Assembly: GCF_004801285.1 (NCBI RefSeq)
Contig: NZ_SSNY01000007.1
Location: 1 to 64,000, forward strand
DNA from: Ollibium composti
GTDB lineage: Bacteria; Pseudomonadota; Alphaproteobacteria; Rhizobiales; Rhizobiaceae
Reading direction: 5' to 3'
Length of the DNA: 64,000 nt
Within the stretch, counting starts at the first letter, position 1, and every line of letters begins with the position of its first letter. The notes below the pieces were generated by a model. The model ran no database searches. It was not told where the DNA came from and was given only the letters and a program-made list of their open reading frames with translations. Made by a program: the position numbers and the translations under genes. This document shows positions 1 to 9,677 of the stretch, piece after piece.

Positions 1-113
1 ACGCCTACCTCGCCGACGTCATCACCCGCATCATCGCCGGCCACCCTCAAAACCAGATCGATGACCTTTTGCCCTGGGCCTATGCCCCAGCGCCACTCAA
101 GGCCGTGGCCTGA
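1..113 (+). pseudogene. IS66-family transposase (TnpC), C-terminal end only
   Basis: An open frame enters from the left edge (first full codon at 3) and stops at TGA 111-113. The 36 visible residues include 'AYLADVITRIIAGHP' and 'IDDLLPWAYAP', the usual end of IS66 TnpC proteins, where a 'DxLLPW' motif closes the protein. A GCGGTTAC motif at 119-126 resembles the GC..TTAC end of IS66 inverted repeats, so the element probably ends near 126. Whether the rest of the element is intact cannot be seen from this window. Confidence 0.8.
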
Positions 114-126
114 GAACAGCGGTTAC

Positions 127-563
127 GAGAAAGGCGTCGGCATGGCCGTTGATTTATGATTTGATGAAACGACGATTGACGATATTTGGAGCGTTTCACA
201 AAATCTTGCACTCCGCTAACATTTCTCGTGCGAAGGACCATGAAATTCCGCGCGACAAAAATGTCTATTAGGCAGAAAAATCGTTTGCCGAAATTCGATC
301 AGACCTACGGTGCATAAAATAATTATGACCATAACGATGATACTTATATGGGCTTTGGTCCCCACCACCTAGGTGGCGTGCCGTTGCATACGACTGTTTC
401 ATGCTGCGGCGACGCAGAGCCCACGTGCGATCTGTCTCAGGCTCTTCGGTTCATTACTGGAAAGCTATTCGGTTTTCCCAGCGGCGCGAAATTCAAACCG
501 ATCATCCTGATCTGTATCCTCTTCGTAGTGGGCGCTCGACCTGCCTACCGCGCAAAGCAGGCT
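127..563. other. Intergenic stretch with no recognisable gene
   Basis: This AT-richer stretch lies between the IS66 end and the 3' end of mutY. A 107-codon frame at 348-671 resembles no known family and runs antisense into mutY, so I do not call it. No tRNA, hairpin-plus-T-tract terminator or repeat array was seen. The last 18 or so codons of mutY also look unlike the usual family end, so the IS-proximal DNA may have been rearranged close to the mutY stop. Confidence 0.4.
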
Positions 564-1709
564 TTACGGGATCGTCGTGATGAGGTGATTGGCTGTAGCA
601 GTATCGCCCAACTTGCCGTTGGTCGCGCCGGGAATGGCTGCTTCGATAGCTTTTTTCATGATGGTCGGTAGCGCTTCGCCCAGAATCCCACCGGCGCCCG
701 ACCAGAAATGACCGGCTGGCGCCGGGGCGTTCGTTTCGGTGCGGAAGACCTCGAGTTCGAGCGAAAAATGCGTGAAGACTTGGCCGATCGTTCCGGCACG
801 CCGCCAGTCAGCAGCAAACGGCGCAGCCGAAACGCCGGTGGCGCCGTCAACGCGCGCGGTCCAGCCGGTGGTGGGCACCTCGCTCATTCCGCCGAGCAGG
901 CCTTTTTCCGGGCGTTTGCGCAAAAGGACGGCGCCGTCGCTCCTGACCGCAACGAAGGCGGCGCCCCGGCGCAGCGGTTTTTCCGGCTTGGCGAGGCGGA
1001 CGGGATAGAATTCCGGATCGCCGTTTGCCTGCGCGCTGCAATTCTCGCGCAGCGGGCACAGCATGCAGCGCGGCCGGCGCGGCGTGCAGATGGTGGCGCC
1101 GAGATCCATCGTCGCCTGGGCGAAATCGCCCGGCCTCTTGTCCGGCACCAGTCCTTCCACAATGGCGCGGACTTCCATCTTCGCCTGCGGCAGCGGCGTG
1201 GCGATGGAAAACAGGCGCGTCACCACCCGTTCGACATTGCCGTCGACGACGGCGGCCGGCCGGTCGAAGGCGATGGCGGCGATCGCGGCGGCGGTGTAGG
1301 CGCCGATGCCGGGCAGGGCGCGCAGGCTCTCTTCGGTGTCCGGAAAGGTGCCGCCTTTAACCGCGACCTGGTCGGCGCACGCCTTCAGGTTGCGCGCCCG
1401 CGAATAGTAGCCGAGCCCCGCCCACGCCTTCATGATGTCGTCGCTCGATGCGGACGCCAGAGCCGTGACGGTAGGCCATTTCCGCACAAAGCTGCGGAAA
1501 TAGCTTTTCACCGCCTCCACCGTCGTCTGCTGCAGCATCACTTCCGAAAGCCAGACGCGGTAAGGGTCCGGCCTCATACCGCGCGCCAGTTCGTGCGGAG
1601 GCACGCGCCAGGGCAGGTCGCGGTGATGCGCGTCGTACCAGGCAAGCAGCCTGCCGGCGACGTCGGCGTCTTGCGGAGCAGGGTTGCGGACGGGCATGGG
1701 CGGTGTCAT
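564..1709 (-). CDS. mutY: A/G-specific adenine glycosylase MutY
   Basis: MutY removes adenine mispaired with 8-oxoguanine in base-excision repair. The 381-residue protein has the expected layout. Catalytic Glu56 lies in 'SEVMLQQT', a helix-hairpin-helix 'LPGIGAYTA' spans about 132-148, and catalytic Asp156 lies in 'VVDGNVERV'. The [4Fe-4S] ligands Cys208, 215, 218 and 224 are spaced C-x6-C-x2-C-x5-C, and a NUDIX-like C-terminal domain follows (about 245-360). I chose the ATG at 1709 because AAGGA lies just upstream. An in-frame ATG at 1697 and an upstream alternative start at 1760 are possible. It is divergent from the DUF721 gene with about 50 bp between starts. The last 18 or so residues look unlike typical MutY ends. 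Confidence 0.95.
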   Translation of the reverse strand: MTPPMPVRNPAPQDADVAGRLLAWYDAHHRDLPWRVPPHELARGMRPDPYRVWLSEVMLQQTTVEAVKSYFRSFVRKWPTVTALASASSDDIMKAWAGLGYYSRARNLKACADQVAVKGGTFPDTEESLRALPGIGAYTAAAIAAIAFDRPAAVVDGNVERVVTRLFSIATPLPQAKMEVRAIVEGLVPDKRPGDFAQATMDLGATICTPRRPRCMLCPLRENCSAQANGDPEFYPVRLAKPEKPLRRGAAFVAVRSDGAVLLRKRPEKGLLGGMSEVPTTGWTARVDGATGVSAAPFAADWRRAGTIGQVFTHFSLELEVFRTETNAPAPAGHFWSGAGGILGEALPTIMKKAIEAAIPGATNGKLGDTATANHLITTIP

Positions 1710-1762
1710 TGATCCTTCAATCGGACTGCGGCGGGCGGCTGGCGCTGGCAATTGGAGCACGC

Positions 1763-2260
1763 ATGGCAGGGAAAAGGCCCTCTGGCAATCCCGTTGCGGT
1801 CAGCGATCTCGCGACCGGCATTCTCGATCCGATGCTGCGCAAGCGCGCCGGCATCTCGGTCGGCCTCGTCCAGTCGTGGGAGGAGATCGTCGGGTCGCGG
1901 CTGGCGCGCCTGTCGCGGCCGGAACGGATCCAGTGGCCGCGCCGCCTGCACGAGGACGATCCGTTCGAGCCGGCCGTGCTGGTCATCGCCTGCGAAGGCG
2001 TGGCCGCCCTCCACATCCAGCACCAAACGGGCGAGATCGTCAGCCGCGCCAATACGTTCCTCGGCTTTGCCGCCATTGGCCGCATCCGCATCGTGCAGAA
2101 GCCGGGAGCGCTCGCACCCAGGCCGCACCGGCCCGTCCTCCGGCCACTGTCGGAGACGGAAAAGAGCCGGCTGGCAGGCACGGTCGGCGGCATAGAAGAT
2201 GCAAGCCTGCGCGCCTCGCTGGAGCGGCTCGGCGCTAGCGTGCTGGGTCATCGCAAATGA
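1763..2260 (+). CDS. DUF721 family protein (DciA-like)
   Basis: This 165-residue protein has the DUF721 layout: an N-terminal helical segment with 'WEEIVGSRLARL' and a small alpha/beta segment with 'LVIACEGVAALHIQHQ' and 'FAAIGRIRIVQ'. DUF721 includes DciA, the ancestral loader of the replicative helicase DnaB, but not every member has been tested, so the role in replication is inferred. I chose the ATG at 1763 because GGAG lies 6 nt upstream. A start at 1703 would add 20 residues but would run into the divergent mutY start. It precedes the dsbA-like gene and smc on the same strand. Confidence 0.8.
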   Translation: MAGKRPSGNPVAVSDLATGILDPMLRKRAGISVGLVQSWEEIVGSRLARLSRPERIQWPRRLHEDDPFEPAVLVIACEGVAALHIQHQTGEIVSRANTFLGFAAIGRIRIVQKPGALAPRPHRPVLRPLSETEKSRLAGTVGGIEDASLRASLERLGASVLGHRK

Positions 2261-2391
2261 AACTCGCATATTCGTGATCGCGGCTGGCAAGTTTGTCCGT
2301 TGGCTTGCGCGGGCCGATGCCTTAATTCGCGCCAACTCTCGCCTTTTCGTGCCTTTGCATTGCACAATCCAGCTTCAGTCAGGTGATTCGC

Positions 2392-3129
2392 ATGATCCGT
2401 ATCTTGTCCCGCAGAAACGTCCTGTCGACGCTGGCCGCCGTGCCGGCAGTCATGGTGCTGGCGGCATGCAGCGATTCCGGCAAGGCCGAGGCTGAAACCA
2501 AGCCGGCCGAGCCGGCAAAGCCCGCCGAGGCCGCGACGCCCGCCACGCCAGCCGAGCCGGCGGCCGAGGCGCCGCAGCCGCAAGGCACCGTCGATATGGC
2601 GGAACTGCTCAAGCCGGGCGCTTTGCCGGACAAATCCATGGGCAAGGACGACGCCAAGGTCACCATCGTCGAATATGCCTCGATGACCTGCCCGCACTGC
2701 GCGCATTTCGCCGAGACGACTTTCCCGGAATTGAAGACGAAATACATCGACACCGGCAAGGTTCGTTACATCCTGCGCGAATTTCCCTTCGATCCGCGCG
2801 CCGAGGCCGGCTTCATGCTGGCGCGTTGTGCCGGCGACAACTATTTCCCCATGGTGGATGTGCTGTTCAAGCAGCAGGTCAACTGGGCGGCGGCTGAAAA
2901 CGCCAAAGATGCGCTGTTCCAGCTTTCCAAACTGGCCGGTTTTACACAGGAGAGCTTCAACGCCTGCTTGACGGACCAGAAGCTTCTCGACCAAGTGAGA
3001 GCGGTTCAGAAGCGCGGTGCGGAGGAATTCAAGATCGACTCCACGCCGACCTTCTTCATCAACGGCAAGACCTACAAGGGAGCTATGTCGATTGCAGAAA
3101 TGTCGGCCATCATCGACCCTCTGCTCTGA
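2392..3129 (+). CDS. DsbA family thioredoxin-fold disulfide oxidoreductase, lipoprotein-like
   Basis: This is a 245-residue exported thiol-disulfide oxidoreductase. The N-terminus carries a basic stretch, a hydrophobic segment and a lipobox-like 'VLAAC' with Cys26, so the protein may be lipid-anchored. A Pro/Ala/Glu-rich linker (about 30-65) follows. The thioredoxin-fold domain has the redox motif C100-P-H-C103 and the conserved cis-proline loop 'STPTFF' near the C-terminus. I chose the ATG at 2392 because AGGTGA (2381-2386) is correctly spaced; a GTG at 2383 would overlap that ribosome-binding site. The gene ends 27 bp before smc. It probably supports folding of envelope proteins; substrates are unknown. 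Confidence 0.9.
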   Translation: MIRILSRRNVLSTLAAVPAVMVLAACSDSGKAEAETKPAEPAKPAEAATPATPAEPAAEAPQPQGTVDMAELLKPGALPDKSMGKDDAKVTIVEYASMTCPHCAHFAETTFPELKTKYIDTGKVRYILREFPFDPRAEAGFMLARCAGDNYFPMVDVLFKQQVNWAAAENAKDALFQLSKLAGFTQESFNACLTDQKLLDQVRAVQKRGAEEFKIDSTPTFFINGKTYKGAMSIAEMSAIIDPLL

Positions 3130-3156
3130 CGTCTCCGTGAGCGCGGGGCGGCGCGG

Positions 3157-6100
3157 ATGAAATTTTCGCGCCTGCGCCTGCTCGGCTTCAAATCCTTCGT
3201 CGAGCCCGGCGAGTTCGTCATCGAGCGCGGGCTGACCGGCATCGTCGGCCCGAACGGCTGCGGCAAGTCGAACCTTGTTGAGGCGCTGCGCTGGGTGATG
3301 GGCGAAAGCTCCTACAAGAACATGCGTGCGTCCGGCATGGACGACGTCATCTTCTCCGGTTCCAACACCAGACCGGCCCGCAACACGGCCGAGGTCACGC
3401 TGTTCCTCGACAACGGCGACCGCACCGCGCCATCCGCCTTCAACGACGCGGACGAGTTGCAGGTTTCGCGCCGCATCGAGCGCGAGGCAGGTTCCGTCTA
3501 TCGCATCAACGGCAAGGAAGCGCGCGCCAAGGACGTGCAACTCCTGTTCGCAGACCAGTCGACTGGCGCCCGTTCGCCCTCGATGGTGGGGCAGGGGCGC
3601 ATTGGCGAGCTCATCCAGGCCAAGCCTCAGGCACGGCGCGCGCTGCTGGAGGAGGCCGCCGGTATTTCCGGTCTGCACACCCGCCGCCACGAGGCCGAGC
3701 TGCGCCTGAAGGGAGCCGAGCAGAACCTTGAGCGGCTGGACGATGTCGTGGGAGAACTGGAAAGCCAGATCGAAAGCCTGAAGCGCCAGGCTAGGCAGGC
3801 TTCCCGTTTCAAGAACCTGTCCGCCGATATCCGCAAGGCCGAAGCGATCCTGCTGCATCTGCGCTGGACGCAGGCCAAGGCGCAGGAAGGTGAGGCCCGT
3901 TCGGCGCTGGCGACCGCCACCGCGCTGGTCGGCGACCGCGCGGCAAGCCAGATGGAGGCGGCGAAGGAGCAGGCGGTCGGCGCGCATCGGCTGCCGGACC
4001 TGCGCGAGGCCGAAGCCGCCGCCGCTGCCGCCTTCCAGCGGCTTTCCATCGCCAAGACGCAGATCGAGGAGGAAGCGGATCGTATCCGCGCACGCCAGAC
4101 CGAGTTGGACCGCCGCCTGCAGCAGCTCGACGCCGACATCGTCCGCGAGGAGCGCATGGTGCGCGATAATGCGGAGGTTCTGGAACGCCTGGCGACCGAG
4201 GAAACGACCCTCAACGCCGAGAACGCCGGCGCGACCGATCACGAGGCGGCCACGCGCGCCGCCTTCGAACAGGCGACGCTGGTGCTCGCCGCCAGCGAGG
4301 AAGCGCTGTCGAAGCTGACGGCCAACCGCGCCGAGGCAACCGCCTCTCGTCAGCAGATGGAGCGCGCGCTGCGCGATACGGCCGAGCGCCGCGACCGCAT
4401 CGCCCGCCAGCTCGGCGAGATCGACCGCGAACTGGCCGACCTGACGACGAAGATCGCCGGCCTGCCCGACCCGGTCGAAAAAAAGGCGCTGGCCGAACAG
4501 GCGTCGGCAGCGCTGGAACGCACGGAAGCGGCCGCCGTCGCTGCCGAACAGGCCGTCTTTGCCGCGCGTGCGGCAGAAACGGCCGCGCGCACGCCCTTGC
4601 AGGAAGCCAGGGCAGAACTGGCGCGCGTCGAGACCGAAGCGCGCACGCTGGCGAAAATGCTCAACGCCGCCTCCGGCGACCTTTTCCCGGCGGTGCTGGA
4701 GCAGGTCAGCGTCGAGCGCGGCTTCGAGACGGCGCTGGGTGCCGCACTCGGCGAGGACCTCGACGTACCGCTCGACCGCAGCGCCCCGGCGCATTGGGGC
4801 GAAAGCAGCATACAGCCCGGCGACCCGACACTGCCGCAGGGCGCCAAGGCGCTGGCCAGCGTTGTGCGCGCGCCTGCCCAGCTGGCCCGCCGGTTGGCAC
4901 AGATCGGCATCGTCGAGGCCGCAGACGGCCCGCGCCTGCAACCCTTGCTGGCACCCGGCCAGCGACTTGTGAGTCGCAACGGCGCGCTGTGGCGCTGGGA
5001 CGGCCTGACCGCCAGCGCCGACGCGCCGACGGCGGCGGCGCTCAGGCTGGCGCAGAAGAATCGGCTGGCTGAACTCGACGCTGAGGCGGTCGCGGCGACG
5101 AAAAGCGTCCGTGCCGCCGAAGAGACGCTGTCTGGCGCGGAAGCGGGCCTTCGTGGCGCGATCGAGGCCGAGAAGACGGCACGGCAGGCCACGCGCGACG
5201 CAAGGCAGGCGCTCGACGTCGCGCGCGCAGCACTTGCGGCGGCGGAAAAGGCCGCCGGCGAGCTTTCCAGCCGCCGCTCGGCGCTGACCGAGACGCGCGG
5301 CCGCATCGTTGCCGATCACGAGGAGGTCTCCGCGGCCTTTGTGCAGGCCGAGGCGGCCTTGGCCAAGGCGCCCGATCTCGGCGACTTGCAGGCTCGACTG
5401 GAGCAGGCCTCCACGCGGGTGGCGGGCGACCGCGCAGCTCTTGCCGAGGCGCGCGCCACTCATGACGGGTTGAAGCGCGAGGCGGAAGCCCGCACGCGGC
5501 GGCTCGCGGCAATCGCCTCCGAGCGCGGAAGCTGGACCGGGCGTGCCGAGAATGCGGCGGCGCAGATCGTGGCGCTTGGCGAGCGCAAGGCCGAGGCGGC
5601 GGCCGAGCGGGAAAAACTCGCCGACGCGCCCGATGAACTCGATGCAAGGCGTCGCGCATTGCTGTCGCAACTGTCGCAGGCCGAGGATTTGCGCAAGGAA
5701 GCGAGCGACCGTTTGCAGGAAGCGGAGAACCGGCAGGCGGTGCTCGACAAGGCGGCCACCGCCGCTATTCAGGCGCTGGCCGAGTCGCGTGAGCTGCGCG
5801 TGCGCGCAGAGGAGCGGCTGACCGCCGCCGACGAGCGCCGGCAGGAGGTCGAGGCGCGCATCCAGGAAGCGCTGGCGGTGCCGCCGCATCTGGTCATCCG
5901 CCACACCGGCCTGGAGGTCGACGCTTCGATGCCGGACATGGCCGAGGTGGAGCGCCAGCTGGAGCGGTTCAAGATTGAGCGCGAACGGCTGGGCGCCGTC
6001 AACCTGCGCGCCGAGGAAGAGCAGAAGGAACTGTCGGAACGGCTGGAGACGATCGTCTCCGAGCGCGAGGACGTCATCGAAGCGATCCGCAAGCTGCGTC

Positions 6101-6615
6101 AGGCGATCCAGAGCCTGAACCGCGAAGGCCGCGACCGGCTGCTGGCGGCCTTCGATGTCGTCAATGGCCATTTCCAGCGCCTGTTTTCGCACCTGTTCGG
6201 CGGCGGTACGGCCGAACTGCAATTGATCGAATCGGAAGACCCGCTGGAAGCCGGCCTGGAAATTCTCGCCCGCCCGCCCGGCAAAAAGCCACAGACGATG
6301 ACGTTGCTTTCAGGCGGCGAACAGGCGCTGACGGCGATGTCGCTGATCTTTGCCGTGTTCCTGACCAATCCGGCGCCCATCTGCGTGCTGGACGAGGTCG
6401 ACGCACCGCTCGACGACCACAATGTCGAGCGCTTCTGCAACCTGATGGACGAGATGGCGAAGTCGACCGAGACGCGCTTCGTCGTCATCACCCACAACCC
6501 CATCACCATGGCCCGGATGGACCGCCTGTTCGGTGTGACGATGGCCGAGCAAGGCGTGAGCCAGCTGGTGTCTGTCGATCTTCAAGCCGCGGAAGCGATG
6601 CGCGAGGCGTGCTGA
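3157..6615 (+). CDS. smc: Chromosome segregation protein SMC
   Basis: This is the ATPase of the SMC-ScpAB condensin, which compacts and segregates the chromosome. The 1152-residue protein has Walker A 'GPNGCGKSN' (31-39), two long Ala/Glu/Arg-rich coiled-coil arms around a central hinge (about 500-620), the ABC signature 'LSGGEQALTA' (about 1050) and Walker B 'CVLDEVDAPLDD' (about 1075-1086). The length is normal for the family. It closes the conserved mutY-DUF721-dsbA-smc block, and the region downstream changes abruptly to polysaccharide and IS genes. Very long open frames on the opposite strand are GC-driven shadows of this gene. Confidence 0.97.
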   Translation: MKFSRLRLLGFKSFVEPGEFVIERGLTGIVGPNGCGKSNLVEALRWVMGESSYKNMRASGMDDVIFSGSNTRPARNTAEVTLFLDNGDRTAPSAFNDADELQVSRRIEREAGSVYRINGKEARAKDVQLLFADQSTGARSPSMVGQGRIGELIQAKPQARRALLEEAAGISGLHTRRHEAELRLKGAEQNLERLDDVVGELESQIESLKRQARQASRFKNLSADIRKAEAILLHLRWTQAKAQEGEARSALATATALVGDRAASQMEAAKEQAVGAHRLPDLREAEAAAAAAFQRLSIAKTQIEEEADRIRARQTELDRRLQQLDADIVREERMVRDNAEVLERLATEETTLNAENAGATDHEAATRAAFEQATLVLAASEEALSKLTANRAEATASRQQMERALRDTAERRDRIARQLGEIDRELADLTTKIAGLPDPVEKKALAEQASAALERTEAAAVAAEQAVFAARAAETAARTPLQEARAELARVETEARTLAKMLNAASGDLFPAVLEQVSVERGFETALGAALGEDLDVPLDRSAPAHWGESSIQPGDPTLPQGAKALASVVRAPAQLARRLAQIGIVEAADGPRLQPLLAPGQRLVSRNGALWRWDGLTASADAPTAAALRLAQKNRLAELDAEAVAATKSVRAAEETLSGAEAGLRGAIEAEKTARQATRDARQALDVARAALAAAEKAAGELSSRRSALTETRGRIVADHEEVSAAFVQAEAALAKAPDLGDLQARLEQASTRVAGDRAALAEARATHDGLKREAEARTRRLAAIASERGSWTGRAENAAAQIVALGERKAEAAAEREKLADAPDELDARRRALLSQLSQAEDLRKEASDRLQEAENRQAVLDKAATAAIQALAESRELRVRAEERLTAADERRQEVEARIQEALAVPPHLVIRHTGLEVDASMPDMAEVERQLERFKIERERLGAVNLRAEEEQKELSERLETIVSEREDVIEAIRKLRQAIQSLNREGRDRLLAAFDVVNGHFQRLFSHLFGGGTAELQLIESEDPLEAGLEILARPPGKKPQTMTLLSGGEQALTAMSLIFAVFLTNPAPICVLDEVDAPLDDHNVERFCNLMDEMAKSTETRFVVITHNPITMARMDRLFGVTMAEQGVSQLVSVDLQAAEAMREAC

Positions 6616-6852
6616 CCTACGGGCAGGCAAGTCTCGCACGCGATGCCCTATCCTGAATGTATCTCCCCTATCGCTTCGCCCTGGAAAGGCGCTCAGTTTC
6701 GCGGAATCTAGCACGATAGCGACGGCATCCAGCGTCCATCAAAAAGCTACCTTTCCGCCTTACAAAAGAATAGGAACACTAATCTTTCGCACCGATGACT
6801 ATCTTCGACGGATAGTCTACGCGTTCAAAAGGGTCGAGATGAGCCGCGCTCG

Positions 6853-8082
6853 ATGAGATTTGCCGCCAGAAATTTTCTCCTTCGCCGCCGGGTCGACAGA
6901 TGGATTCTGTTCGCTGCCGGCGTCGCTCAGGCTGTCCGCTTCGGTATGTCCGGCCTTGTGACCTTTGTGTTTTCCTGCATAGGATTCTATCTTTGGGTGG
7001 CACGGCACAAATCAGCACGCTACTTCGACCAGCCTTTCCTTTGGCTGGCGCTTTGCTATGTCGCCTGGTCCTGCGGCCTGATCCTGCTGCGCAGCCATCA
7101 CCCGCTTCAGGATCGCCAGATGGGCTACTCCCTGCTTTGCGGCTTTTTCGCTTTTTCAGGGGCGGGAATGGTGCTGATCACCGATCCTTTGCGAAGCTTC
7201 GTGGTGGGGTCGAGGATCGGCATCGCTGGCGCCTTCGCCGTCGGGCTGGGCTACGCGTTATTCGATCCGATCAGGCAGGGAATGGGTGGCAATGAGGCGG
7301 TCTTCGCTTTCACCGCAGCCGTTTCAACCTTGGTGGCGACCATTCCGGTGAAAAATCCGCCGCGCTGGGCACCAAACTGCCCTTTCTACCTGATCGCCGG
7401 CTGCTTTGCGGTCATGTTTTCGGAAACCAGGGCGGTCTACGTTCCGCTGCTGTTCTTCGCCCTTGTCGAGATCGCATGGGCGATACTGACGCTCCCTCGC
7501 CGCTCGAAGTCGATCGCGCTGATTGCGGCACTGGCCGGAATGGTCTTACTCGCTGTGCTGCCCGTGACGCAGCAAAACCTGGTCGCCCGCATCGACCCGT
7601 GGGTCGACTATATGACCTCCAACAAGTCGTCCGAACAGGACGGAATTTCCGAATCGGACATGATCCGGGGCTATCTCTGGGTCGGAGCGGTGAAGGTCAT
7701 CGCCGCCCATCCCATCGTCGGCGTAGGCTCGGAAGCCAAAATGCAGGCGATCGTGGCTATGCAATCGTCATCTGCGGAACAGCAAATTCTTGAACCGTTT
7801 ATTCACACCCACAACGCCGTCCTCGATGAACTTCTTAATGACGGGGCGGTCGGACTGCTGATCGTGATCGGTCTTTTCGGGTCGATTGCCGGATGTCTGT
7901 GGCGCGGTTGCACACGTTGCGTGGAAAAGAGAAACCTTGTCTACTTCTTCCTCATCTTCCTGTCATACGGGATGTTCCACAACCCGCTTCTGCACGAAAT
8001 GACGATCGCGACGATATTCCTCTATCTTGGCGTCCTGCACGCCACCGTCGCTCGTCGGCGCCGGGAGCGTGGAATGTGTTAG
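6853..8082 (+). CDS. O-antigen ligase / Wzy_C superfamily membrane protein
   Basis: This 409-residue polytopic membrane protein has about ten predicted hydrophobic segments. A large periplasmic loop lies between the segments near residues 235 and 335. That loop carries 'VGVGSEA' and 'FIHTHNAVLDELL' (about 316), the His-bearing loop typical of WaaL-type O-antigen ligases and some polymerases. WaaL moves undecaprenyl-diphosphate-linked glycan onto lipid A-core. Sequence alone does not separate ligase from polymerase. The presence of another Wzy-like gene at 11879 makes ligase the likelier role. It is the first gene of the polysaccharide island downstream of smc. The ribosome-binding site is weak. 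Confidence 0.75.
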   Translation: MRFAARNFLLRRRVDRWILFAAGVAQAVRFGMSGLVTFVFSCIGFYLWVARHKSARYFDQPFLWLALCYVAWSCGLILLRSHHPLQDRQMGYSLLCGFFAFSGAGMVLITDPLRSFVVGSRIGIAGAFAVGLGYALFDPIRQGMGGNEAVFAFTAAVSTLVATIPVKNPPRWAPNCPFYLIAGCFAVMFSETRAVYVPLLFFALVEIAWAILTLPRRSKSIALIAALAGMVLLAVLPVTQQNLVARIDPWVDYMTSNKSSEQDGISESDMIRGYLWVGAVKVIAAHPIVGVGSEAKMQAIVAMQSSSAEQQILEPFIHTHNAVLDELLNDGAVGLLIVIGLFGSIAGCLWRGCTRCVEKRNLVYFFLIFLSYGMFHNPLLHEMTIATIFLYLGVLHATVARRRRERGMC

Positions 8083-8385
8083 CTGGACGGTTCGAAGAAC
8101 CTCTGGTTTTGAACGGCAGTTTCTGATTCAGTCCCTTTTGGTTTTCGCAAGGTGGGACATGGATCAGTCGTGCTTGACATTGATGAGCGTCTTGCGCGGT
8201 TGAGCGGGCTTGGTGACCAACGCGAAGTAAGACCGTATGTCCGCTTCTGTCAGTGAGGTGGCTCGCCCCACATTGCGCGTGACCTGCACCCCGTCGGCCC
8301 AATCACGACGGCACCTTCTTCGATCCCCATCCGTCATAAGACAAGCCTCGACCGTTTCTATTTCCAATACGCCGTTTGGCAGCAG
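8083..8385. other. Gap; minus-strand frame continues past the stop of the next gene
   Basis: No independent gene is convincing here. On the minus strand, the frame of the exported-protein gene (stop TAA at 8388-8386) stays open for another 73 codons to 8164, including 'VTRNVGRATSLTEADI'. This could be a lost C-terminal extension, a small separate gene starting at ATG 8367, or chance. The rest shows no RNA gene or clear terminator. Confidence 0.3.
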
Positions 8386-9519
8386 TTAATCGATGAGGGA
8401 ATGACTGTAGCAGGAACTGTCAGCCATACATGAGGCTCGTGGGAATGTCGTGTGTTCGAAGGCGTCGCGGCAGTTTGCCATTTTTTCCTCGAAAGAGCAT
8501 GCGTCCTTTCCGAGACATAGCTTAGGGTCGTGCATTGACTCCTCGCTAATGATGTGAGCGGTCTGTTCGCACCACGTCTGGACATAATCGCGGGGCAGTT
8601 CGCCATAATCGCGAAAGGCGTTTTCCGGTGAACGTTCAAGATCGTCGGGGAGTTTCACGATGAGGTAGGCCGCACAATCCCCGGAGCTTGTTCTGTCATC
8701 AGCGGGATAGTAGCAGTCGAGGCCGACCCGCTCGTTTTTATTGATCGTCCAGTCGAAAAATACTTGCCCCGGAGAATCTTGGTTTGCTGGTGGAAAGCAC
8801 AGATGGCCAATTGTTTTACCATTCCGTTCCTTCGTCAGGCAGGCCTCCATTTGCGATCCGTGATTGTTGTTACCGATATAAACGACTGCACCTGAAATGT
8901 GTAGCGCGTGACCTTCGAAGGATCTTAGGTAGGACGTAATCAAAGGCTTCTCGTAGTGGAAGAACTGATCGTAGTATGGCATTCGGAGCAACCGAAAACG
9001 CGGGTCGCCTGCTTCATATGCTTGGTACTCGACAGTACACGTACCTACCAAGCTCTTTGCGTCATAGGTTGAACTAAGGGCACCTAGAGAACCGCAGTTG
9101 ATCAGTGTCCCGTCAGGGACGAAGATAGGCGTGTTCGACAACTCGACCTGCTGCTCCCAATCTCCTGCGGGGACGAGAGTGAGATTGGCTCGTAACAGTT
9201 TTGATTTGGCCCACCTCCATAGGGTTGCCAGAGCGCTCTCGGTCGACTGCGTGCGAACGGTATTGAAACACATGGGTTCGATATAGCCACCCCGTCCAAT
9301 GGTAGGGGAGTAGAGAGGCGGTTTGTCGCGCTTCAATTCAAGGCAATAATCAGCAAATCCGCCAACGAAAAAACCTGAAACCTTTATCGAGACTCGCGTG
9401 ATGCTGATGTCCTGATTAAGTCGGGTCGGCTCTGAATTCTGACCGAAGACGAACTCCGCAGCATTGCCATTTCCGAGACCAAAAAACAGCAACCCAAGGA
9501 TCATAGCTGCCGCCTTCAC
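8386..9519 (-). CDS. Uncharacterised exported Cys-rich protein
   Basis: I do not recognise the family. From the GTG at 9519 the protein has 377 residues and begins with a compact signal peptide ('MKAAAMILGLLFFGLGNGNAA', written here split as MKAAAMILGL and LFFGLGNGNAA) followed by the mature start EFVFGQ. This start is supported by GGAG six bases upstream; a start at 9582 would add 21 unlikely residues. The mature part has many cysteines, including a cluster near the C-terminus ('CLGKDACSFEEKMANC'), suggesting disulfides in the periplasm or outside. It lies between the ligase-like gene and the acyltransferase in DNA of clearly lower GC than the core genes, which suggests acquisition by transfer. 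Confidence 0.6.
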   Translation of the reverse strand: MKAAAMILGLLFFGLGNGNAAEFVFGQNSEPTRLNQDISITRVSIKVSGFFVGGFADYCLELKRDKPPLYSPTIGRGGYIEPMCFNTVRTQSTESALATLWRWAKSKLLRANLTLVPAGDWEQQVELSNTPIFVPDGTLINCGSLGALSSTYDAKSLVGTCTVEYQAYEAGDPRFRLLRMPYYDQFFHYEKPLITSYLRSFEGHALHISGAVVYIGNNNHGSQMEACLTKERNGKTIGHLCFPPANQDSPGQVFFDWTINKNERVGLDCYYPADDRTSSGDCAAYLIVKLPDDLERSPENAFRDYGELPRDYVQTWCEQTAHIISEESMHDPKLCLGKDACSFEEKMANCRDAFEHTTFPRASCMADSSCYSHSLID

Positions 9520-9677
9520 AGCTATCTCCAAATCCCAACCAAGTATTGCGCGAGTTGGCGATCTTCTAAATCTGAAACCCAAGTGGTGAAACCTTTCTGC
9601 GGGTCAAAAAAACCATCATTGCTTTGAACCGATAATAAATCCATGCAACCGTACTTGTCGATATCTTGTCTGTATCG

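Noticed and set aside
348..671. 107-codon plus-strand frame near mutY
   Set aside because: It resembles no family, has no ribosome-binding site and overlaps the end of mutY on the other strand.
708..1712. 334-codon plus-strand frame through mutY
   Set aside because: It is the antisense shadow of mutY, which has all its catalytic and Fe-S residues.
2248..6222. 1324-codon open frame on the minus strand, antisense to smc
   Set aside because: It covers a clear smc gene and shows an Arg/Gly/Leu-rich composition typical of antisense frames in GC-rich coding DNA. It has no recognisable motif.
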